A stretch of 64,000 nt of DNA from Mesodorylaimus sp. YZB2_4 (lineage: Eukaryota > Nematoda > Enoplea > Dorylaimida > Dorylaimidae), in assembly GCA_030248295.1 (NCBI GenBank), contig JASANH010001213.1:434001-498000 (forward strand). The letters are read 5' to 3'. The first letter of the stretch is position 1. The number at the start of each line of letters is the position of its first letter. A program made the translations under genes and the position numbers. The notes below the pieces were generated by a model. The model was not told where the DNA came from, ran no database searches, and saw nothing but the letters and a program-made list of their open reading frames with translations. Positions 1-10,213 of the stretch are shown here, piece by piece.

Positions 1-207
1 AAATTTCAATCAACAAACCAACGAAAACTTGAAAATTCAGACGAGAAATCGGATGGTTTTCCAGAATTTTCTGGCGTGCGCACAGGTACATCCATGTCGC
101 ACAGCATGTGATGCTCAGGTACATCGTGGAGGCGGCCATTGTTGTGGAAAATTTGCATACGCGCTAGCCCTGTGCTTTACGTTAGTGCGCACCCAAAATC
201 TACGTGC
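1..207. other. Unassigned flank
   Basis: No gene or repeat that I can recognise. The sequence leads into a tRNA-derived SINE whose recognisable part begins near 208. Confidence 0.4.
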
Positions 208-556
208 TCTCCGTATTGCTTGGGAGCGAGCGGCTAGTCTCGTCCCGGGCTCGATCCCCAGTGACGGAGGTCGGCTTGCGAACAATAAACCCTCGCTGAC
301 CTTGCACGCCAGGCCGTGGGTGATTCATCCGGTAACCCAGAGGTGCTTCGAGTGGAGAGACTGAAGCAAAACGAGTATACAGTCTCAGCCGTCGGACACC
401 AAGTGGGTTCAACGCCCGCCCGCCATCGTCCAAGGAAGTCGGTTTCTGGCCCAGGATGCTTTCGCGCGCAGGTGCTTCTAGTGGAGATACGCAGAAGGAC
501 GCTGCTATGTATGCTGGTTTCCGCACAGCTTTGCTTACAAGGCAGCCGGCTTCAGG
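208..556 (+). repeat. SINE family B copy, tRNA-derived, 5'-truncated
   Basis: This stretch aligns with copies on the minus strand at 3534-3905 and 23656-24053. Shared landmarks in order are a CCGTATTGCTTGG block, a B-box-like GGGCTCGATCCCC, the ATAAACCCTCGCTGAC block, a GAGACTGAAGCAAAACGA block and the terminal GCCGGCTTC. The A-box end is missing or too diverged here. Long open frames on both strands through it are incidental to GC-rich repeat sequence and are not genes. Confidence 0.75.
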
Positions 557-1413
557 AAAAAACAAAAATTGAAAAAAATTGCACCAGCAACAGCGACACC
601 AAGGAGAATTACTACGACAGTCATGGCGCTCTAAGCTTCCTCTAATCTTTTTGGAGTACTGATTGATTGAGGATGTGATCTGTTTCTGGTATTTATAGGA
701 TACTTTCGTTAATTTTACAATTACGCGCGCAAAATCGGACTTCTGCTGTCCAAACACAAGTCTCATCAAAATAATGTCAACATTCCCCTTCTAATTACCG
801 CCAGTTTTTTAACTTCCTGCTTGTCAATTCTTCAATCTTGCTTGACATCTTGGAGAGCACAGTTAACATTCTAGACACTTCAGTAGTGCAGGTGCTTTCT
901 GTCGACGCATCTGGTACAATTTTTAGGTTGGGAAAAATGTAAGGTTTATAGGAAACTGATGCAGCGTTCATTTACCTACCGTTGCATCCTGTGATCGCGG
1001 TCAATACCATCCCTAAAAAAGCGTGAACTTGCAACTTTGCAACTAAGAGCTAACGGTATAATTCACGACATCACATCGTTTTTTGGACGAATATCGTTAT
1101 CGTTACCGTTATTTAAAAAAATATCGCTATCGTTTCGTTAACGACATTGAAAAGATGTCTTTAACGACATGACATCGTTATCGTTATCGTTAACGCTATA
1201 TACGCTGCACAGGTCTAATCGACAGTCGTGAGCACAAATACTTTTCATCAAGTACACCAAGCAGTGAATGATGCTAACGATAAACGCCACATACCTACAG
1301 CAAAAAGGTGTTCATCGTAATAACGTGGGTGCCAATTATGTCACTGTCTTTAGCACTTATGAAACATTTGCAGCGACTACTTACTGTATGGCCTCACTGC
1401 GGTCGTAGTACCA
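557..1413. other. Non-coding stretch with an ATCGTT-word repeat
   Basis: No coding signal. Positions about 1075-1200 are built from the degenerate word ATCGTT/AACGAT in both orientations, a local low-complexity patch of the same type as the word-repeat loci elsewhere in the window. I could not find terminal inverted repeats or a target duplication around this one. Confidence 0.45.
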
Positions 1414-2668
1414 CTACGTACTCGGAATAACCAAACCTGTTCCTTTACGCGAGCATAACATGAATCTTATGCTGCTTCTAAAATCGCTAGACATGAAAAG
1501 CAAAATAAAAAAGTCTGTCACTGTGCCCACGGCTTTTGTGCAACCTGTATACAATGCTGCACGTGGCAAGTATCTATCATTTTCCAAATTGGTGAATATT
1601 AGCGACGCCATGTCTGCGAAACAACCGAACGCGATATTTAATGCGATCATGGTCCTTATTGTGGGCATCAAGGACAGCTGCTTACGTAATATCTTACTTG
1701 TATCACCAGACTGTGACGAATTCGCAGCATATTCCCGAATTTCATTTGCTTCCGGCGATAAATAATGGACATTGTAATTATGTAAATGGGAATCAAAACA
1801 GAATTAAAAAAGAACGCAACGATTTTGTAATAAGTGCCATATGCTGGGTGCAAAGGGGTGCAAAGCTGCGACGTATGTCGTGCAAGAAATTATTGTACTG
1901 AATGGGCGGGGCATTGTGGACATGGTTACTGTAATGTAAGCAGAACCGAGAAAAATTGCACCTAATATTCCTGAAAGAGCAATCGTGCGGCCGACAGATT
2001 TATATCTGAAAAGAACAATATTCGTCACTCGCATATCTCATTCCAGGCACAAAGCTTATCTTGTTGTGCGCGTACTGCAGACGCTAAACTGTCAGGGAGG
2101 CAAAAAATTTGCGTGCTAATATGCATACGTGTGCGCTGATTACTGGATGGGACTGCGAGGAGCTGTTCACTTCTCTCGAGAGTATGCAAAGCATAATCTT
2201 CCAGCAAGTGTGTCTGTGAATGGCGATAGGAGGAGGGAAAAGGGAGCTCACATATTTATGACACCCAGGAAATCATGGTTTGGGCTTACTTGAAATGCAT
2301 TGTGATGCTGATCATTCGGTCAATACAGATCACACACGAAAGCAGGGCCACAGATGCATCGACTAATTTTGGCGTCTGCAAGAATGCGCGCGACAATCGA
2401 CTGTACTGTCCAGTTAAAGAGCCGGTAAACAAGCCCAGTCTTTGTACTCCATCGATGATGAACCCCACACCTACGATCCACTTAAATACGGCCTCTGTGT
2501 AAGTGCAAAGCAAGGAGTACGCAGACTTGGTCGTCTAAGAATTCCAAAAAGTGTAAGTGCATTTACAAAAACAGAAATGCTTCCAAATGTCAAAGTTGTG
2601 ACGCCGTTCATCAAGGTTTCACCTTGCGTAGCTTGCACACGGGCAACCGATGAACTGTTGTTAGACAT
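1414..2668 (-). pseudogene. GPCR pseudogene, rhodopsin/chemoreceptor-like, frameshifted
   Basis: Reading 2668 down to 1414 gives a complete seven-helix receptor layout in pieces: an N-terminus with NxS sites and TM1 (ATG at 2668), TM2-TM3 ending in CIDRMISI (a DRY-type motif), TM4, TM5 and TM6-TM7. It aligns throughout with the intact receptor at 24434-25396. The frame breaks near 2500 (after PCFAL), near 1850 and near 1675. Between the DRY region and TM4 there is a plausible intron (donor near 2288, acceptor TTCTTTTCAG near 2013) that joins ...TMHFK to YKSVGR exactly as in the intact paralogue, although that paralogue has no intron. Three frame breaks argue for a pseudogene; undetected introns or assembly errors are the alternative. 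Confidence 0.75.
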
Positions 2669-3533
2669 GGCCTAGAGCGCAATAAGGCTACTCGTCCTCT
2701 GACCGCAAGCTCTGATCGGGGAGACGACCATCAGTTCGAAGTCGTCGCGAAGGAAAGAAATATTGCTCCTCACCCACTGGAAAGTGCGACTGATACAAAG
2801 TGCCAAGAAAACGGCCACGTCTTCACGAAACTGGGAACAAGGGAGTATAAACAGCGCGAAACAAAATCGCGTGCTCGAAATATATTTGATGGCATATGTA
2901 TGCTGCATTTTGATCAGCATTCCTTGAAAAATGATTGTGCATACAATGCAATACAAATGTAAATTAGTCATACTTATTGGAGCATGGGCAGTGCATAATG
3001 ATGATGATTAAATCAGCGGGTGCATTGACTGATCGAAGATTAGTTATTAACGCACCTGGCAAAACTGCACTGGCGCTGGGTGCATATTTTTTGCCTGTCA
3101 AACACGCCTGGCCTGGTCAGCCAAACATTCTCTGGTCGAATAGCAGAACTAATGTTGTACAGGTACGGATATTTCACTGAGCATTTTAATTTATACCCAA
3201 TGGAAAAAAAATCGCACTTTTCGAATAGTCTCGAATGTGGAATAAAATTTTGAGAAAGCGAGTTCCGTTTTAGTAGTTCTGATTTTTGCATTTAGCAGAG
3301 TTTTGACTTCTTTAGATTCTGACAGAGTGGCAAATCATGCACACAACAGTACTTGCTAAAATTTACAGTAGATATTATATGTTTTCGTATTATTCAAAAC
3401 TTCTTCACATACCGGTATAGAAAAAAGGCGCCGCAATACTGCACGGCATAGAAAAAACTTTTTTATAAGCTTTTGAAAGCCGTGGCAAGTTTAGGGTTTC
3501 AGTGGAGCATTTGAGCTTACGTAGCCCTCTTTA
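2669..3533. other. Intergenic, nothing recognised
   Basis: AT-rich sequence with only short open frames. No splice-supported exon, protein motif or repeat family was recognised. Confidence 0.4.
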
Positions 3534-3905
3534 TTTTTTTATCTTCTTGGGCTGACCGCCCAGAAGGCCCGTTAGGCCCGTTTCCCCATAGCCGGCCAGC
3601 AGTCATATCTTGTAAACAAGACCAGGGGACCACAGCAGCGTCCCACCGTGCACGTCCACGAGAGGGCATCCTGGACCGGACACCGGCTTGCATAGACGAT
3701 GGCTGGTGGGCTGCTAACCCTGTCGATGTCCGAGACTGTCTCATCGTTTTGCTTCCGTCTCTCATCTTGGACCACCCCAACGGTAATCAGCGAGGGTTTA
3801 TGGCTCGCAAAGAGACCTCCATCAACGGGATTTGAACCCGGGCGAGTCCAGCCGCTCAATACCATGCAATACGGGCAGACAAACCACTGCACCACCGCAC
3901 AGTCT
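3534..3905 (-). repeat. SINE family B, full-length tRNA-derived copy
   Basis: On the minus strand it begins GCGGTGGTGCAGTGGTTTG (A-box-like) and carries a perfect RNA polymerase III B box, GGGTTCAAATCCC, about 60 nt further on. A body of roughly 300 nt shared with the copies at 208-556 and 23656-24053 follows, ending CTGGCCGGCTATGGGG. This is the classic structure of a tRNA-headed SINE. No coding capacity is expected. Confidence 0.8.
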
Positions 3906-3978
3906 CTTCTTGCAGCAGGTCTGAAAATCCCTCCCTCTGCTCCTCTCTAACTCGACAAATACCGGGTTCGAGATACAA

Positions 3979-4350
3979 ATGAAACTCGCCATTTGGTTCT
4001 TCCCGAGGATGGCACGAAAAGCGGTTGAGACGATCTCGAAGTGCGTTACGTCAGTGCCAAAATCACAGTATTTGTCGCCGTCTGCAATGAACCATCGCGA
4101 TTTCAACAGGAGTAAAGGCAGACTTACAGAAGCGGGAATTCTAGCGGGACTCCCAGGCGTGATTAGCTGCCTTGATGGCGCGCATATTCTGATTGCTTTA
4201 AAGCTACAAGAGAATGAGGACAGTACGTTAACATAAAAGGGTATCATAGCGTCATTGTGCAAGGCGCTTGCGATGCTGACCTACAGTAGAGTCACTACTG
4301 CGATGGTCAAGTGACTCATACTGTAGTTCCCAAAGATGCAGTCATTTTAC
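3979..4350 (+). mobile_element. PIF/Harbinger transposase relic
   Basis: The frame contains GLPGVISCLDGAHI followed by ENED and, after a one-base frame change, VNIKGYHSVIVQGACDADL. This matches the conserved DDE_4 nuclease core of PIF/Harbinger transposases (a GFPGVIGCIDGTHI-type block, a Y-x-R/K-KGYHS block and a CDAD block). Further fragments (HYCDGQVTHTVVPKDA) continue to about 4350 before stops and frame changes take over. The element is dead; its terminal repeats were not located. Confidence 0.65.
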
Positions 4351-5100
4351 ATGCTAGGTCTCTTCGGACCAGGATAGAGAAAGACTCAATGCTGAGTATT
4401 GCATCAGGCGACATTGCCAGCGCTCTCCGATGTTGGTTGCTGCGAAAAGCCTCCCATATCATCCCACAATGCCAGAATGGATCTGATGTGACTTACAGAT
4501 TATGGCTGTACGATTAGAGCTCAAATATTGCTAGCATTGCGGCGGTGAATTTCTGCCTATCAAGCACAGTGCAGGGCTAATCCGTGATGTTTGGGGAAGA
4601 ATACTGCGTGTCGATGATAACATCCATGTTATCACTTCCCTTCTCTTATTCCCCGAGATTAAGCAAAGTCATCCCTGAACGTTGGATATTTGCAGCGGAT
4701 TGACCTTTTTGGGATGCTTGGTTCGACAGAATGTTGTGCTACGTTGGCTGACTCTCTCCATCCAGCATAAGCAAGAAATCCCAGTTCAATTTTAAGGCGC
4801 TTACGACTCAAAACAAGGTTTCAGCTCATGTTGTGGCGCTGTCATTCTTGATGACCCCTGGCACCCAAATCTCCATCACTCACTCGCTGGCATCTTCCAG
4901 CTCGCAAGCTAGCTGCACTTGGTCACTCGCGCAAGATTGGAAACCCCTAACCTGAAACTCATTTAATTTTGACGACCATTTTCGAATATGTCCCCACTGC
5001 CTCATTCCTGAAACTCATTTGCCTGCGCGGTATGAGTGCAGCCGACTATGAGATGACTATACACGTCAAGATACAGTCGAACCTCGTTACAAAAAGAACG
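4351..5100. other. Probable continuation of transposon debris
   Basis: No intact frame. The first 200 nt may still be Harbinger-derived. The rest shows nothing recognisable. Confidence 0.35.
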
Positions 5101-5221
5101 ACCAGGGGACGAGTATTTGACTCGCGGCCTGGTAGACCATTTCGTGTGTAATGTGTCCTTCTCCCTAGATTGCGCATAAGCGTTTGCTGATGTCTAAACA
5201 TGAACATGAATATGAACATGG
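5101..5221 (+). repeat. SINE family A, 5'-truncated copy
   Basis: It contains the B-box region GAGTATTTGACTCGCGGCC, the block TTGCGCATAAGCGTTTG and the tail of repeated AACATG units. It aligns with the fuller copies at 7709-7880 and 51693-51866. Confidence 0.75.
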
Positions 5222-6379
5222 ACGGAAAATGTTCGTTATTCTAAAGCTCAGGTTTCTTTTTCATTTTTATTAATGGCACCAACATCTTCAGACCGTATGG
5301 TATACAGTAATCTGGACGGTCTAATACCTTTTTAAAATGAAAGTTTCTGCCGTAATTCCACTTTTAATCATCCGCCCTTTAAAATATGTTCATTAAATGA
5401 CACTGCGACCAGATTGCGACTTTCCTTAGCGTAAAGAGTCGGTTGATACTGTATGAGGCACGCGAGTTGGTCCTGGCTCGCTCCTGGCTTGGCCGGTTGG
5501 GTTTGGCCTGGCTCCAAAGCGCTAATCCTGGTTTGCCTCGGTTTGGTCCTGGTTCAATAAGGCCATTTTGCTGGGTTGGTCGAAGCTGGCCCTATGCCGC
5601 TTGGTAGGGTCTACCCGGCGGCTGGCTTCTGCTCACTGCAATACGAGTAACATAATACTGAGTAAGGTTATACTCATAGTTTGAGTTCTCAAACTAAACC
5701 ATGTCGTTCTCAAACTAACAACGTTAAACAATGTCTTTTTTATCACCAGCAGATGAGCAGCTCAGCTATCAGATATTTTCTCCCACTTGAGAAAAGCCCA
5801 CCCCCAGAATACAGCCTGTAGGTATGTCTCTTAGAAAACGGCGATCAGAAGTTTATATTCCTGGAGGACTTGCTGCTGGGTCAGGATAGCCAGAACTCGG
5901 GGAATAAATCCACTCTTGCTCCCTCTTTCCGACTGCCGACTAACCTTAGCGCATTTTTATGTATGATTCTCAGCCTTTGCTGTAACTGTATGAGATGCCC
6001 CAGAGTTACTGTATCTCGATCCCAGTGCGACCATGACCAAACAGTTCCATAAAATGCCATATCATCTCCTCTCTCCTTCTTATCCAGACCTGAGACCGCC
6101 GGCTAATAAGGGAAAATCATGGGATTCTTTCACAGAGTCCAGGCCATTAATGAAAGATCCCGATAGGCCAGCGGGGCCCTAACAGAGCCTATCGGCTCCA
6201 GTAGGCTGTGGCAGCAGCTTTCTGTCAAATACGGGTTCGCTCTGGGGGAAAATTTGGGGTCCAAAAGTCTCAAATACGCAACTTTGTGGCCTCTATTTTA
6301 GGAGCATCTAGTCATCTCATTCGTGTTGGATGCAGTGTCGTCGACTCACACTAGTCAATTAACCTCCATAAATTACACA
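5222..6379. other. Intergenic with a CCTGG/GGTTTGG word repeat
   Basis: Positions about 5460-5640 are made of degenerate CCTGGCT/GGTTTGG words, another private-word patch. No TIR or target duplication was found. The remainder is the 5' flank of the GPCR gene and holds no recognisable exon. Confidence 0.4.
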
Positions 6380-7399
6380 ATGGCTGGCTCATCTAATCTT
6401 TCCGCCATCGAGACCGCGACTGGTATGAACAACAGCAATGTCACTTCTACACACCGAGTAGACATGCCGACATTCGTGATCGTCCTCTTCTATCTTATCT
6501 TGATAGCTGGTGCAGTGGCAACATTAGAAAATATCATCATTTTGGTCGTCTTCTGTTCAAAAAAGAAGCTACTTAAATCATCGTCACTTCTGATTGGTTT
6601 GACTATCGGACACGTGGGCAATGGTGTCATGCACTTGGTTAATTTCTGGCCAGGGCCTTTGAAACTCGATCTTGTGCCGGCTCTGTACTGCATGGAAGTG
6701 ATGTGGCCTAACCTCTATCTCGCTTTCTATCAGATTGTGCCCATGTACTTGGCATTGATCGGCGTCGAGCGCTTGTTGGCAGTGGCCGCTCCGATATGGT
6801 ACCGCACCAAATGCACCGCAAGACGACTGTGGATGCTGATGGGTTCAGTCATCTTGTTGGCCATGTGCTCAATCGCAACCAATTGGCTGTTTGTCTGGAT
6901 CGCTCGAAGTAATGTTTGGACTCCGTCAGCATGTCTTGTCCCCTTTATTTTTGGCTCACTATACATGAACCTTGGCATTCATACACCGGCTGTCGTGGGA
7001 GGTCTCTGCGCTTTTATCTTCACCCTAGTTGGGGTTATCGTAGGTAGACGTCACTTGAAAAAGATACCAGCGAATAGCAGGAGCGAAATGGGCAGAGTGA
7101 ACAGGCAAGTAAGGCTTACCAAGTGCGTATTCATGGTCAGCTGTTTGGATTTGACATTTGTGGTCATACCGAACACTTGCCTGATACTGTACAATGCGGG
7201 CTACGTATACTTTCCCTTAGAGTACACCCTGTACCCATCACTCATGTTCTGCTTCGATTCAGTATTGAATATCGTACCGTATCTCTTGTTTAACCGCGAA
7301 TTCAGGATTGCCCTGTTAGGTTTCATTCCTTGTCGTAAGGAGCAGACTGAATCAGCAGTAATGCCCATCAATAGTCGAGGTCCAAAAGGTGCGCAATAA
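6380..7399 (+). CDS. Seven-transmembrane GPCR, Srsx/rhodopsin-like
   Basis: Intronless gene of 339 codons from the ATG at 6380; the frame is open upstream to 6323 but only from a GTG. The N-terminus has several NxS/T glycosylation sites (NLS, NNS, NVT). Seven hydrophobic segments follow, TM1 starting near TFVIVLFYLILIAGA. The motif at the end of TM3 is ERLLAV, a variant of the (D/E)RY motif, and there is a basic third loop (RRHLKKIPANS) and a short basic tail. Receptors of this build act at the plasma membrane and signal through G proteins; ligand and family placement (nematode Srsx versus other rhodopsin-like) are inference. The stop codon lies inside an AATAAA at 7396-7401, a possible poly(A) signal. 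Confidence 0.85.
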   Translation: MAGSSNLSAIETATGMNNSNVTSTHRVDMPTFVIVLFYLILIAGAVATLENIIILVVFCSKKKLLKSSSLLIGLTIGHVGNGVMHLVNFWPGPLKLDLVPALYCMEVMWPNLYLAFYQIVPMYLALIGVERLLAVAAPIWYRTKCTARRLWMLMGSVILLAMCSIATNWLFVWIARSNVWTPSACLVPFIFGSLYMNLGIHTPAVVGGLCAFIFTLVGVIVGRRHLKKIPANSRSEMGRVNRQVRLTKCVFMVSCLDLTFVVIPNTCLILYNAGYVYFPLEYTLYPSLMFCFDSVLNIVPYLLFNREFRIALLGFIPCRKEQTESAVMPINSRGPKGAQ

Positions 7400-7687
7400 A
7401 CACTTTTAATGTTACAAATTCTTGCTATCGCGAGCGAGGGATGAGCTAATCAGAGCCGGTCATCTGCCCAGATTAGAATGGGTGGAGTGCAAAAGAAGTG
7501 CGCGTTGTGTAATGAATGTAGCCAATCATTTATCATTTACTATTGACGTGCAGTTTTTGCCTTCAACTTAAATTCACCTTTAGTTGAAAGTAAAGGGTCT
7601 CTGGGAGACGAATCAAGAGTCGGTTTTGCTTTTGTCGAATCAAATAGCGCAGTCAATCGAGGCTTTTACGCATGCTGTACAGAGAGA
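7400..7687. other. 3' flank of GPCR gene
   Basis: No gene or repeat recognised. Confidence 0.4.
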
Positions 7688-7708
7688 TGACGTCTAACCC
7701 ACCGGCTT

Positions 7709-7880
7709 CTTGGCCTGGTGGGTTAGGCGTCTCACGGCAGGTGCGCATTCACGGGCGACTGTTCGACTCGCGGCCTGGTAAATCGTTCCGTGTAAAATGT
7801 GTCCCTTCACCTTCGAGTGCGCATAAGCGTTTGGTGATGTGATAAAACACGAAAATGAACATGAACATGAAGATGAAAAA
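7709..7880 (+). repeat. SINE family A, near full-length
   Basis: The head TGGCCTGGTGGGTTAGGCG resembles a tRNA A box, and GACTGTTCGACTCGCGG contains the B box. The body carries CTTCGAGTGCGCATAAGCG, and the end is a run of GAACAT/GAAGAT units. Immediately upstream (7688-7704) the first part of the head is present again in inverted orientation, making a hairpin. Confidence 0.8.
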
Positions 7881-8460
7881 TTCGCAGCTTTATTCATTGC
7901 CAGGGCAAGGCTAAAAATGATAATTCATCACTGACTGTGTGTCGTCCTAGTTTTTATAAAGTGAAATTTCCTTATTTGCTTTGCTATGTCCATGTACCGT
8001 GCATTTGTTACCCTGGGCTGTAAAATTTAAAAGACACAAGGGCACAAAGAGGATACCGTTATGTTAACAACTGTTTTTGTAATGGCGTGATTGTAAATGG
8101 TGACTAACAGTGTGCGCAATGATGTTCATCCTTGCTAAACCAATCTCAGAACACACGCCCAATGCACACACGAACGCAACACAAGATAGTTGGAAGAAAT
8201 ACTTGATAGCATTCGCACAAAATGAGTAGCCACACATTCTTAGTCTGCGATATGGCAATTGGTTTCTAAATATCCCAAGCATGCAGAAAATTCAAATTTT
8301 ATACACCCTTTCTTAAGTCGAAACATACTGTGTCGAAAGTTGCAGCAGTACAGTAGTGGGCACCGAGTACCGAAAATGACAAAGCAGCAAAACTGTCGCA
8401 ACGCCGAGCGAAGAGAAGCGTGACTATTTACAGAATCAAGAGATGAAGAGAAGAATAGGG
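7881..8460. other. Intergenic, nothing recognised
   Basis: Short open frames only; no motif or repeat relationship seen. Confidence 0.4.
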
Positions 8461-8860
8461 AAAGGGCCGACCTTCAGTACCAACGCCAACGTACCGGGTG
8501 AGTCGCTGCGTGCAGGCGTGGGGGAGAATGTGGCCAACCGACTAGAGGTAGGTTAGCCACGACTATACCTGCCCTAGAAACATCAACTGAGAGGTTGACG
8601 CCTCCCAGCCAGGGGAGAGTATCGATTACTCTCCCCCACTCGCCATGGCCTGCCCGGTGGGGGTTGCAGTCGCCCAGAGCCAGGTGTGAAAGGCCACCGA
8701 CGGACTTACTAAATCGTCGTCGAAGACTGGTTCCCACTCTGATCGTGAGAACGGGCTAACTGCCGTCCTCTGCAGGAACAGAACTGCGGGCTCCCCTCAG
8801 GATTGCTGGCCCGCAATGCGGGACCAACGCCTTAACCAACTGAGCCATCGCGTCCTCTTG
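8461..8860 (-). repeat. SINE-like family C, tRNA-headed
   Basis: Read on the minus strand it begins GACGCGATGGCTCAGTTGG, a strong tRNA A-box match with TTAAGGCG after it. The GC-rich body matches 48990-49165 over the blocks ACATCAAC-GAGAG-TTGACG-CTCCCAGCCA and CTCGCCATGGCCTGCC. A clean B box was not found, so polymerase III origin is likely but not proven. Open frames through it are not genes. Confidence 0.6.
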
Positions 8861-9262
8861 TACCGTAAATGGAGAACTTCCTTGCTGCCGATTGAGTCAG
8901 CGAAATACAATTTTTAGCATGCAAAATGAACAGGATAACATTGTCAGGATGCTCAATTTGATTTTTGGCCCAGTGAGCATCCCTCTGAAATCCGATCGAA
9001 GGCACCCCTTGACTTGGCCTTTAGATCTAAATGCACATAAACTAATCGTAAGTGTTTCTGAACGCCGAAATTGCATTAATTTAAGTTTACACAAATACAG
9101 TCGTGCTGCTGGTACTAAAAACTGAAGCCAGCAGCATTTGTAGCACAGTATATGAATGCAGACAAATTGTGTTAAGGGGCGACCCCAACTGGGTTTACCC
9201 ATGGAACTGGCAAATGCTTGTATTTATATGGCCCCAACTAGACTAGTTGACATTGCAGTAAA
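8861..9262. other. Intergenic
   Basis: 3' flank of the TIMP-like gene. Nothing recognised. Confidence 0.4.
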
Positions 9263-9856
9263 TCAAGCACATCCAGCAGCCAAATCTCCGCTTGTCAAAT
9301 TCGCAGCAACGACTGCGGGTACGCGACTCCATTCTTTGTTGAAGTCACAAAGCTTGGTTTCGAGTGGTCGGTTTTCCTGGTAGTTAGGTTTGGCTAAAGT
9401 GAAGGAAAGAATTATTCGTGGTTGGACCAAATAGCCGTGTCTTACCAAAAATCAGATACTCCCTTCCAATTTCGAAGCTGTACCCACACGCAGCTTCATC
9501 GGCTGGCGTGTAAACGACAGAGGGAATAGCTTTGTCAGTGGCATTCTAGAATTACCTATTCGTCCCAAACGCCTAATCAAAAGGTCCTAGACTGATCGTA
9601 CCCTGAACACTTCCACAATATTCACCTCGTATTTATCCCACCCATCGGAGGGTCTGGGTGAAGTTGTAGCACTGGGTTCTTTCACGACCGCTCGAATCGC
9701 TAAAAATTCATAATAAGGAAGTATAGTTGAAGTAAAGATGGCATGCTTACCAATAGGGTTCCGACAAATATAATATTCGTACCCTTTCGGGGCTTCGCAT
9801 GTGCACGCTTCCGCCGTATGTATCAGAAGTATCGCAGCAATGAACAAGCGAAGCAT
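9263..9856 (-). CDS. TIMP-like secreted metalloproteinase inhibitor, gene 1
   Basis: Four exons with compatible phases: 9856-9751, 9699-9602, 9545-9446 and 9393-9263, giving 144 residues. The ATG at 9856 starts a signal peptide (MLRLFIAAILLIHTAEA) directly followed by CTCEAPKGYEYYIC, the N-terminal Cys-x-Cys wedge that chelates the protease zinc in TIMPs. Later parts fit the netrin/TIMP OB-fold: NPIAIRAVV, VVYTPADEAACGYSFEIGRE, LCDFNKEWS and a terminal AAGCA. Six cysteines are present, enough for the three disulfides of a TIMP N-domain; there is no C-terminal domain, as in short nematode TIMPs. The protein should be extracellular and act on matrix metalloproteinases. Gene 2 immediately upstream has the same exon plan. 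A TTG-initiated extension to 9886 is open but unlikely. Confidence 0.85.
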
Positions 9857-10213
9857 TGCGAGAAAAGAGGCTACGTTTCGCCACAACTTACCTTTGAAGC
9901 GCCTTGTAGCTAAATGTTAGCTCCGCCAAAACAGCTGCCGCCGAGTACATACTCCTAAGTGCTTTATGACAGAGTGGTGTAGGAGGCCGTGAAAACCAGG
10001 AGGTGGTTTCTGATCCTCTACTTGAAAACAACGACAAACAAGAGTCACTGGGCTCGTGGAGTCCAGGTGAGCATCGATTTCTGGGAATGACTCACACTCG
10101 TGGACTAATTTATTTGAAAACGGGGAAAGAAATTCAAATAGTTTAATTTCCAAGCACGAACACATAAGAACACGCAGGATTCGCAAAACTGTATCCAAGT
10201 TTTATACTGTACC
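9857..10213. other. Spacer between the two TIMP-like genes
   Basis: About 357 nt. A minus-strand frame (10198-9917) is open but shows no TIMP motif, signal peptide or splice support, so I do not call it. Confidence 0.4.

Noticed and set aside
29..769. Three overlapping open frames of 109-189 codons on both strands
   Set aside because: They lie in a SINE family B copy and have no protein motif; GC-rich repeats give long chance frames.
8760..8860. tRNA gene (minus strand)
   Set aside because: The A-box region is good, but no cloverleaf closes and the B box is poor; it is the head of a repeat that continues for 400 nt.
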